From positions 1 through 8,826 of the forward strand of contig NZ_JAJBJD010000030.1 of the NCBI RefSeq assembly GCF_021811875.1: DNA of 8,826 nucleotides. Reading direction: 5' to 3'. Positions 1 through 5,558 of this stretch are shown in pieces. The stretch comes from Candidatus Bandiella numerosa (GTDB lineage Bacteria > Pseudomonadota > Alphaproteobacteria > Rickettsiales > Midichloriaceae). Positions within the stretch are counted from its first letter, which is position 1. Every line of letters starts with the position of its first letter. The notes beneath the pieces were generated by a model, which was not told the DNA's origin, did not search any database, and saw only the letters and a list, made by a program, of their open reading frames with translations. Both the position numbers and the translations under genes were made by a program.

Positions 1-130
1 GTGGCCCATATCCAGACCTCCCTAAATCTCCCATCTTTGACCCCACTCTCTTCCAATTAATCACTCCTGCTATTCGCACTAACTTACTCTTCTCTATACG
101 TTCTTCTGCTTCTCTTACTAAAAATGACAT
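1..130 (-). CDS. IS5-family transposase, N-terminal fragment (runs off the left edge)
   Basis: The minus strand from ATG at 130 encodes 43 residues with no stop before the window edge, beginning MSFLVREAEERIEKSKLVRI and continuing through AGVINWKRVG to a Gly-rich GDLGRSGYGP. This pattern (short charged helix, an I-x-W motif, then a Gly/Pro-rich stretch) resembles the N-terminal domain of IS5-family, IS1031-like transposases as I remember them. The catalytic DDE domain would lie outside the window. The start is well supported by AGGAGG five bases upstream, much stronger than for any chromosomal gene here. Whether the gene is intact cannot be judged. Family assignment is from memory of the protein pattern and is moderately sure. 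Confidence 0.65.
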   Translation of the reverse strand, partial: MSFLVREAEERIEKSKLVRIAGVINWKRVGSKMGDLGRSGYGP

Positions 131-134
131 TTTG

Positions 135-140
135 CCTCCT
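135..140 (-). promoter_or_regulatory. Strong ribosome binding site of the transposase
   Basis: AGGAGG on the minus strand, spaced GCAAA before the ATG at 130. It is a perfect Shine-Dalgarno core, unlike the chromosomal genes of this window, which have weak or no such sites. This fixes the transposase start and marks the element as foreign in style. Confidence 0.75.
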
Positions 141-220
141 CTTTCGTATGTACTTATCTTTTCATTCTATCATATATGTTTCTTTCTGCCTATTATGCAA
201 TGGTCTTTATAAACTTTTTC

Positions 221-251
221 GGCGATACCAGATTTATTGTTTGGTATTGCC
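221..251. repeat. Hairpin between the insertion sequence and the putative hydrolase gene
   Basis: GGCGATACCA (221-230) pairs with TGGTATTGCC (242-251) over ten positions with one G-T wobble, around an 11-base AT-rich loop. It lies 26 bp beyond the stop codon of the minus-strand gene at 278-1435. As a minus-strand terminator it lacks a U-run (the tail is GAAAAAG). On the plus strand it is followed by TATTTTGTTG. It may be the 3' end structure of the ampG unit or a remnant of a mobile end; the role is not settled. Confidence 0.45.
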
Positions 252-277
252 TATTTTGTTGCTATATTATGTTTAGA

Positions 278-1435
278 TCAAGAGGCTGGTGCTCTTAGCT
301 TTGATGAATAATTTACTATTGATCTAAAAAACATATATTTCTTATGAGGGTGCATTTTGGTACTTTCTAATGAAAATACTAGCCCTTCTATTTTTGGTAT
401 TTTTCTTGAATAACTGATATTTTCAAAAGAATGAGTATCTACAATTTTTGAAATTATACCTATATGGCCACCCAAGGAATACTTGTAATTCAGTTTTATG
501 GGATCGTTTTGAATATCATATTCTCTATAAGCAAAGATGTCACCAACTTTAACATCATTAAAATTGTAAATTGGGGTGATGTAATTTGATAAGATAACAT
601 GGAACTCTGACTTTTTTTGACTATTATAGCTATCATAAAATTTTTCAATATCTAGAGTTGAAAATTCAGATAGTTTGTTTGGGGCCAAATCCTTTTCTGC
701 ACCAATCCATTTTAATATTGATGTGAGGCAATCTTCGGCTCTAAATTTTTTTGATGCAAATCTTTCATCTTCGTTGGAGCCTCCAAAGGCATAGCCATTA
801 GTGAAATATAATAATTCACCTTGTATTGGGCTAAATTTATCTTGGTAAAAATACTTCCAGTTTTTTAATTTAAAATATATTTTATCAAGATTGAGGTTCT
901 TTGGCAGGAGTGTTGTTTGAATATTTGGGCTGAAAGAGATGTTCAATATATTATTCTCAAAGAGAATAGGCTTTAATTGATTTTTCAAAATTAAATGCAA
1001 AATGGTAAAATAAAAAATCTTTATATAGTTTAAATATGAATCAAATCCCTTAAATAATATTCTATCTGCAGAATATTTTTCATTTTCTAAATCATTAATT
1101 AATTCATCTGAAAATAAATAGTGAGTATAATTTTTGCAAAACTCAAATGTTCCAGATAATAATTCAAAATTTTTATTGTATTTCAAAGGGTAAGTTAAGG
1201 GCGCTAATTCATTAGAGAAGCTGAAAATATAGTCGTTTAACTGTAAGCTCGTATGTATATCGGTATTTAAATCCTGTAGTGTGGCGCTGAAAATATCGTA
1301 GTGATTTATATTGGAGTTTTTAAGTAAAGTTTTAGTTAAAATAATTGTTTGTTTAACTTCATTAATTGAGAGCAATTTTCTGTTTATTAACTCTTCCCTT
1401 GCAATATTCAATATGCTTTTATTGGGCATATCCAT
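278..1435 (-). CDS. Uncharacterised protein with a putative papain-like (NlpC/P60 or CHAP-like) hydrolase domain
   Basis: I do not recognise the gene as a named family member. The 385-residue product has no signal peptide. Residues 1 to about 200 are Asn/Ile/Lys-rich, mostly helical in look, without a known motif. The C-terminal part resembles the papain-like fold of NlpC/P60, YiiX or CHAP hydrolases: a cysteine opening a helix (RAEDCLTSILKWIG, Cys236), then VKVGDIFAY (296-303), then a glycine-flanked histidine on a strand (GGHIGIISKI, His324), then a strand ending in an acidic residue (VFSLES, Glu358). Order and spacing fit a Cys-His-Glu triad. If so, it may cut peptide or amide bonds, perhaps in peptidoglycan; substrate is inferred from the neighbours only. 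The ATG at 1435 lies inside the 3' end of ampG (17 bp overlap), suggesting translational coupling. A second ATG at 1429 would drop two residues. The fold call is moderate to low confidence; the gene itself is solid. Confidence 0.75.
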   Translation of the reverse strand: MDMPNKSILNIAREELINRKLLSINEVKQTIILTKTLLKNSNINHYDIFSATLQDLNTDIHTSLQLNDYIFSFSNELAPLTYPLKYNKNFELLSGTFEFCKNYTHYLFSDELINDLENEKYSADRILFKGFDSYLNYIKIFYFTILHLILKNQLKPILFENNILNISFSPNIQTTLLPKNLNLDKIYFKLKNWKYFYQDKFSPIQGELLYFTNGYAFGGSNEDERFASKKFRAEDCLTSILKWIGAEKDLAPNKLSEFSTLDIEKFYDSYNSQKKSEFHVILSNYITPIYNFNDVKVGDIFAYREYDIQNDPIKLNYKYSLGGHIGIISKIVDTHSFENISYSRKIPKIEGLVFSLESTKMHPHKKYMFFRSIVNYSSKLRAPAS

Positions 1436-2660
1436 TAACTTTTTTAAAAAATAATAAATATATACATATTAAAGATGGCAGGGATAGTAAAGAGGAAACA
1501 ACAAAAAAATTATTCCACCCAATATTTTCAGCCAAAAACCCTGATGAAGAAGAAATAATTGTTCTTCCTACGGCTGTTATTGAAGTCAAAATTGCATAAT
1601 AAGTTGCGGCGTATTTATTTTTACTTAGATTGCTTATATATGCAACTATTGCAATGTTACTGATTGAACTTGTTAAATTTTCAAAACCATTTACAACAGC
1701 TAGTAGATATAAATTTTTAGGTAAGATATTGATTAACACGAAGGGTAAATTTGAAAGCATTGCTAAAACTTCGGCAAAAAATAAATTAATACCAGGTTTT
1801 ATTTTTAATGCCAGCCAGCCACCGATTGCCACTCCTGTTAAAGTTCCAATTTGACCTAAGGATTTTACTGCATTTGCTATGTCTATTTTGCTATAACCTG
1901 TATCTAACAAAAATGGGGTTGTCATTGCTCCAAGATATGCATCACTTAGTTTGGATAAAGCTACTAGAATTATGATTAAGTAGCAGTTTTTAGTTTTAAA
2001 GAACATTTGAAATGGCAGAATAAATGATTGTTGTAACGAGATATTTTTTCTTTCTATATTTTCATCAGGTATTTTTGAAGCCATTATTGTAACTAATGCA
2101 GTTGGCACAATGACTAGGCCCATAATTAGAAGAGAAATTTTCCAACTAAATAACTCCGCTAAGTAAAATCCACCAACACCGGAGATAATCATGCCTAATC
2201 TATAGCCATAAGTTGTTGATGATGCCCCTAACCCTTGTTCATTTAAATTTAATAACCTTATTCGATATGCGTCTATACATATGTCTTGGGTTGCTGAGAA
2301 AAACGCAAGCAAAAAAGATGTCGCAACAAATATTAACATATTTGTTTGTGGGTTTATTCTACCTAAAATAATTATAAAGAGAATTAAGAATATTTGTGAT
2401 ACTAATATCCATGATTTTCTGTGCCCCAAATACTTATCCAGTATTGGTATGTTACAATAATCGATAAGAGGGGACCAAAGAAATTTAAAAGAATAAGGTA
2501 TTGTAACCAACCCAAGTACTCCTATTGTTTTTAAATCTATGTTATAGTCATGGAGTAGAGCTTTTAATATTGAAGCTGTTATTACAATAGGTAATCCACT
2601 GCTGATACCTAAAATAAAAATAGCTAGTATATTTTTAATTAAATTAATTTTTTTTAGCAT
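1419..2660 (-). CDS. ampG: AmpG-family muropeptide permease (MFS transporter)
   Basis: Inner-membrane major facilitator protein. AmpG imports GlcNAc-anhydroMurNAc muropeptides into the cytoplasm for peptidoglycan recycling; in Rickettsiales, which carry several paralogues, the exact substrate is less certain. From the ATG at 2660 the product has 413 residues with about 12 hydrophobic segments. Family signatures visible are SGLP (21-24), IPYSFKFLWSPLID (54-67), the GHRKSW loop (79-84), SATQDICIDAYR (122-133), and the late GFENLTSSISNIAIVAY helix (325-341). The reading frame can be extended 15 codons to a TTG at 2705, but that extension is polar, unlike AmpG N-termini, and would overlap the divergent amidase gene, so I prefer 2660. 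No clear Shine-Dalgarno is seen. The gene overlaps the next minus-strand gene by 17 bp, forming one unit with it, and faces a peptidoglycan amidase 26 bp upstream. Confidence 0.9.
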   Translation of the reverse strand: MLKKINLIKNILAIFILGISSGLPIVITASILKALLHDYNIDLKTIGVLGLVTIPYSFKFLWSPLIDYCNIPILDKYLGHRKSWILVSQIFLILFIIILGRINPQTNMLIFVATSFLLAFFSATQDICIDAYRIRLLNLNEQGLGASSTTYGYRLGMIISGVGGFYLAELFSWKISLLIMGLVIVPTALVTIMASKIPDENIERKNISLQQSFILPFQMFFKTKNCYLIIILVALSKLSDAYLGAMTTPFLLDTGYSKIDIANAVKSLGQIGTLTGVAIGGWLALKIKPGINLFFAEVLAMLSNLPFVLINILPKNLYLLAVVNGFENLTSSISNIAIVAYISNLSKNKYAATYYAILTSITAVGRTIISSSSGFLAENIGWNNFFVVSSLLSLPSLICIYLLFFKKVNGYAQ

Positions 2661-2686
2661 AAATTTTTTATACACAAGAACACAAG

Positions 2687-3475
2687 ATGTATCATAAAAA
2701 TACAATTAATACAAAATATTCAAATTATTCATTAAGAAAGCCTGGAATCGAGGTGGATACGATTGTCATTCACTATACACAGTTGGGTTTTAAAGAGTCA
2801 TATAAGGTTCTTACTCAATCTGGTAAGGTTAGTAGTCATTTTTTAATTAATGAAAAAGGGGATGTGCATCAATTAGTTCCTTTGGACTATAAAGCATGGC
2901 ATGCTGGCATTAGTTGTTGGAGAGGTAAGAGTGACGTTAATCAAAATTCCATAGGGATTGAAATTGTCAATTGGGGTATGGAGCTAAAATTTTTAAAAGA
3001 TAGTGTAAGGGTACTGAATGTGCAAAAATTCCGTAACGCTCAATATTTTGCATTAGCAAAACTCATAGATAAAATAAGAAAAATTTATCCCAAAATTACT
3101 GATAAAAATATCATTGGTCACAGTGATATTACAGCCAAAACATTAAGGAAAATTGATCCAGGTGTTGCATTTGATTGGAGATTTTTAAACATACTTGGTC
3201 ATGGCCTATACCACGAAATAGAAGGGGAGAGAGATAATAATGAAGTGATATATAAATTAGGAGATAAAGGTGAGAATATCAAAATTTTACAAACAAGATT
3301 ACAAAAATTTGGTTATGAGGTGGAGGTTAATGGAATTTTTGATAGATATCTCGCAAATACAATATTTGCGTTTAAATTGCATTACATTCAACACAGTATA
3401 AAACGAAACAGTCTGATTGAATACGGAAAATGGTACAAGTATCTTAACTATCTAGTTATTAAATTAAGTAAATAA
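2687..3475 (+). CDS. N-acetylmuramoyl-L-alanine amidase (AmpD/AmiD type, Amidase_2) with peptidoglycan-binding domain
   Basis: Zinc amidase that cleaves the bond between MurNAc (or anhydroMurNAc) and L-alanine of the stem peptide. The 262-residue product has the Amidase_2 domain at about 22-160: zinc ligands His29 (VIHYT), His145 (GHSDI) and Asp157 (KIDPG), with likely catalytic Glu92 (GIEIVNWG) and Lys155. The substrate groove segment SSHFLINEKGDVHQLV is at 49-64. A PG_binding_1-like repeat follows at about 188-232 (LGDKGENIKILQTRL, then YEVEVNGIFD), a layout closer to AmiD and to rickettsial AmpD-like amidases than to short cytosolic AmpD. No signal peptide is visible, so the product is cytoplasmic or exported by another route. 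The start at 2687 leaves a short N-terminus before the first strand and fits the family; no strong Shine-Dalgarno is seen. It is divergent from ampG, consistent with a joint role in muropeptide processing, and convergent with rpmB at 10 bp. Confidence 0.92.
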   Translation: MYHKNTINTKYSNYSLRKPGIEVDTIVIHYTQLGFKESYKVLTQSGKVSSHFLINEKGDVHQLVPLDYKAWHAGISCWRGKSDVNQNSIGIEIVNWGMELKFLKDSVRVLNVQKFRNAQYFALAKLIDKIRKIYPKITDKNIIGHSDITAKTLRKIDPGVAFDWRFLNILGHGLYHEIEGERDNNEVIYKLGDKGENIKILQTRLQKFGYEVEVNGIFDRYLANTIFAFKLHYIQHSIKRNSLIEYGKWYKYLNYLVIKLSK

Positions 3476-3485
3476 GCTAGAAAAA

Positions 3486-3818
3486 TTACCCTTTCACTAC
3501 TTCATTAGACGAAGTTTGTAACGCCTTTTCTTTTTTTATTAAAGCTCTTTTAAGTCTCTTTTTGATCTTTATGGCTTCTAAAGCAAGCTTAGAATTTGGA
3601 GTTTTGAGGAGAAATTTATCAAGTCCATGGTTATGTTCAATGGTTCTGATGCTACTTGGCGTAGCTCTAAATTTAACAAAACAACCAAGAATTTCGCTTA
3701 TAAGCGAATAATTTTGCATATTTGGGAGAAATTTTCTTCTTGTTTTTCGGTTTGAGTGAGAAACATTATTACCCACAGCAACGGATTTATTTACATCAAT
3801 TTGGCATTTCCTTGTCAT
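3486..3818 (-). CDS. rpmB: 50S ribosomal protein L28 (bL28)
   Basis: Structural protein of the large ribosomal subunit. From the ATG at 3818 the product is 110 residues beginning MTRKCQIDVNKSV, with the family core GNNVSHSNRKTRRKFLPN (17-34) and the later R-x-T-P-S-S-I-R-T-I-E segment typical of the alphaproteobacterial form. An in-frame start at 3851 would add 11 residues (MHTKFNFSRIK) not seen in the family, so it is rejected. The C-terminus after the basic KKRLKRALIKK stretch is a little longer than the usual form of about 97 residues. The gene is convergent with the amidase (10 bp between stops, no separate terminator visible) and divergent from tlc. A TATAAT on the minus strand at 3867-3862 is a plausible -10. 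Confidence 0.93.
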   Translation of the reverse strand: MTRKCQIDVNKSVAVGNNVSHSNRKTRRKFLPNMQNYSLISEILGCFVKFRATPSSIRTIEHNHGLDKFLLKTPNSKLALEAIKIKKRLKRALIKKEKALQTSSNEVVKG

Positions 3819-3861
3819 CTTAATTCTACTAAAATTAAATTTTGTATGCAACTAATAGCAA

Positions 3862-3867
3862 ATTATA
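3862..3867 (-). promoter_or_regulatory. Putative -10 box of rpmB
   Basis: A consensus TATAAT lies on the minus strand 43 bp before the rpmB ATG, giving a leader of roughly 35-40 nt. The region 17-18 bp further upstream (TTAATT) is a poor -35. In DNA this AT-rich a chance TATAAT is common, so this is only suggestive. Confidence 0.35.
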
Positions 3868-3930
3868 TACCAAGTTACAAGCATAATTAACTGACTTTAG
3901 ATTAAATTTTGTTAATAGCAATTAAATATA

Positions 3931-3959
3931 TGGACTTTTGAGTAAAAGATTCTTATAAT
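3931..3959 (+). promoter_or_regulatory. Putative sigma-70 promoter of tlc
   Basis: TGGACT (3931-3936) and TATAAT (3954-3959) are separated by exactly 17 bp, 26 bp before the tlc ATG. The -10 is consensus and the -35 matches TTGACA at four of six positions. It is the best promoter-like pair in the 167-bp rpmB-tlc divergent spacer and would give a leader of about 20 nt. Confidence 0.5.
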
Positions 3960-3985
3960 GTGCAGCGAATAAATTAATAATTAAA

Positions 3986-5425
3986 ATGATCAATATATCT
4001 AAATACTTGCCAATCAGAAAGCAAGAGTTATCTAAATTCATTGTTGTTTCCTTAATGATGGTAATGATTTTGTTCATTTACAGCGTACAGAGAACTGTTA
4101 AGGATACAATAGTAGTTAATGAAATGGGTGCTGAATTGCTAAGTGCACTAAAACTTTTTGCAACATTACCAGTTGCAGTTTTGATAATGTTAATTTATAC
4201 AAAATTGTCCAATGAACTAAATAAAACCACTATTTTTCATATACTTAATATATTCTTCATCTCTTACTTTATTGTTTTCACCTTTGTTATATATCCAAAT
4301 ATTTCAGCTTTTCACTTCGATTCTAGTGAAATAAAAAGTAATTATCCATATTTTAGGTACATAATAACTATAGCAGAAAATTGGGCATACTCATTATACT
4401 TTGTATTAGCTGAATTATGGGGTACTGTGATGCTTTCATTGATGTTTTGGCAAACTGCAAATCAGGTATTTAAAATAGATGAGGCTAAAAGATTGTATCC
4501 TTTATTTGGCTTGGTTGCACAAATCGGGATGATTATATCAGGAGAGTTGTTAAGATTATTATCAAATAAAACTATTTTTAAAGGTGGATGGGCTGAATCA
4601 TTAAAATATATAAATTTATCAACTTTATTTGCAGGAGTGGTACTTTCAATATTATTTTTGATATTATCGAATGTACTTGTGTCAAATGAAATTATTAACG
4701 CTGAAACGAAAAAGAGTAAGAAAAAGATCGGATTTTTTGAAGGATTGCGACATGTATTTACCTCAAAATATATTGGGTTAATTGCTTTATTAGTCATTTG
4801 TTACGGTGTTTCAATAAACATAGTGGAAGGGGTTTGGAAAGCACAAGCTGGAGTCGTTTATACAAATAAACAGGATTATGCTAGATTTATGGCAAATTTA
4901 CAGACCTATACTGGTCTTGCGAGTATGGTTGCCATGATATGTGGCTCTTATATATTAAGCATTATTTCTTGGAGGACAGCAGCTATATTAACTCCTATTG
5001 CTATTTTAATAACTGGTGGAATATTTTTTGTTTTTTCAATATATCAAGTTGAGATTGTTGATTTATTACCGTTCTTAACTTTAGCGCCGGTAGTAATAGC
5101 AGTATTTATTGGATTGTTTCAAAACATTTTGGGAAAAGCAACGAAGTATTCATTTTTTGATGCTACGAAGGAAATGGCATATATTCCTCTTAGTGAAGAA
5201 TTAAAATCAAAGGGTAAGGCTGCGGCTGATGTTGTTGGTGGTAGATTAGGTAAATCAGGAGGGGCCTTGGTACAGCAATTTTTGCTAATGGTTGTGCCTG
5301 GCGCTTCGTTGGTATCACTTTCGCCAATTTTATTTGTGGTATTTTTAATTATTATGGTTGTTTGGTTAATTACTGTAAATGTGTTGGCTAAAGAATTTAC
5401 AAAAGTTTCTAAAATTGAAAATTAG
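3986..5425 (+). CDS. tlc: Tlc/NTT-family nucleotide transporter (ATP:ADP antiporter-like)
   Basis: Inner-membrane nucleotide transporter of the kind used by Rickettsiales, Chlamydiae and plastids to take nucleotides from the host or cytosol. The 479-residue product has about 11-12 hydrophobic segments. Hallmarks in order: QRTVKDTIVV (35-44), AELWGTVMLSLMFWQTANQ (142-160), EAKRLYPLFG (166-175), INIVEGVWK (277-285), KATKYSFFDATKEMAYIPL (384-402) and KGKAAADVVGGRLGKSGG (409-426). The charged residues known to matter in plant NTT1 appear kept, at Lys39, Glu143, Glu281 and the Lys-Gly-Lys at 409-411. Rickettsia carry about five Tlc paralogues with different substrates (ATP/ADP exchange versus other nucleotides); which paralogue this is cannot be decided by eye. 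Its length is near the family's usual of about 500. The start lacks a Shine-Dalgarno. It has its own promoter-like sequence and a terminator, so it is probably monocistronic. Confidence 0.93.
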   Translation: MINISKYLPIRKQELSKFIVVSLMMVMILFIYSVQRTVKDTIVVNEMGAELLSALKLFATLPVAVLIMLIYTKLSNELNKTTIFHILNIFFISYFIVFTFVIYPNISAFHFDSSEIKSNYPYFRYIITIAENWAYSLYFVLAELWGTVMLSLMFWQTANQVFKIDEAKRLYPLFGLVAQIGMIISGELLRLLSNKTIFKGGWAESLKYINLSTLFAGVVLSILFLILSNVLVSNEIINAETKKSKKKIGFFEGLRHVFTSKYIGLIALLVICYGVSINIVEGVWKAQAGVVYTNKQDYARFMANLQTYTGLASMVAMICGSYILSIISWRTAAILTPIAILITGGIFFVFSIYQVEIVDLLPFLTLAPVVIAVFIGLFQNILGKATKYSFFDATKEMAYIPLSEELKSKGKAAADVVGGRLGKSGGALVQQFLLMVVPGASLVSLSPILFVVFLIIMVVWLITVNVLAKEFTKVSKIEN

Positions 5426-5428
5426 GAT

Positions 5429-5463
5429 AGATGCATAACGTATTATACATCTAGGTATTTTTT
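5429..5463 (+). terminator. Rho-independent terminator of tlc
   Basis: AGATGCATAA (5429-5438) pairs with TTATACATCT (5443-5452) as a ten-position stem with one mismatch and a CGTA loop, followed by AGGTA and a run of six T (5458-5463). It starts 4 bp after the tlc stop. The stem is AT-rich, as expected in this genome. Confidence 0.6.
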
Positions 5464-5528
5464 AATAACTATAGGGCTATAGCTAAGATAATTAAGTATT
5501 TAAATTACGATTGCGTCGTTGTTATTTT

Positions 5529-5553
5529 AATAATTATGCACTACATAATTATT
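5529..5553. repeat. Perfect 10-bp AT-rich hairpin in the tlc-alaS convergent spacer
   Basis: AATAATTATG (5529-5538) and CATAATTATT (5544-5553) are perfect reverse complements around a CACTA loop, 6 bp beyond the alaS stop. On the alaS strand it is followed by AAAATAAC, not by a U-run, so it is a poor canonical terminator. It may still mark the alaS mRNA 3' end. Confidence 0.4.
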
Positions 5554-5558
5554 TATGG

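Larger units (their letters stand above)
1..205 (-). mobile_element. Insertion sequence, 5' end (IS5-like, probably IS1031 group), cut by the window edge
   Basis: This is the transposase-start end of an insertion sequence that continues beyond the left edge. It holds the beginning of a transposase gene with a strong ribosome binding site, and reading outward on the minus strand it ends near 205 with GACCATTGCATAA (205 down to 193). A near copy of that end (11 of 13 bases) sits at 8702-8714, which supports a terminal inverted-repeat motif shared by related elements. The stretch is less AT-rich in its coding part than the neighbouring genes. The exact outer end is uncertain by a few bases because the partner end and target duplication are outside the window. 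Confidence 0.65.

Noticed and set aside
1366..1599. Plus-strand open frame of 77 codons
   Set aside because: It lies antisense to the ends of the hydrolase and ampG genes, and its product shows no domain or start signal. It is a shadow of the real minus-strand genes.
1630..1854. Plus-strand open frame of 74 codons
   Set aside because: It is wholly antisense to ampG, whose membrane segments and family motifs explain the sequence.
2661..2705. Fifteen-codon N-terminal extension of AmpG from a TTG
   Set aside because: The added residues are polar and unlike AmpG N-termini, and the extension would overlap the start of the divergent amidase gene.
3819..3851. Eleven-codon N-terminal extension of L28
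   Set aside because: Family members begin at the M-(S/T)-R motif encoded from 3818; the extension is not part of bL28.
4462..4797. Minus-strand open frame of 111 codons
   Set aside because: It is wholly antisense to tlc and has no recognisable family features.
5464..5528. Small palindrome CTATAGGGCTATAG and an ACGA/TCGT pair between tlc and alaS
   Set aside because: The stems are only 4-6 bp and have no U-run; such pairs are expected by chance in AT-rich DNA.
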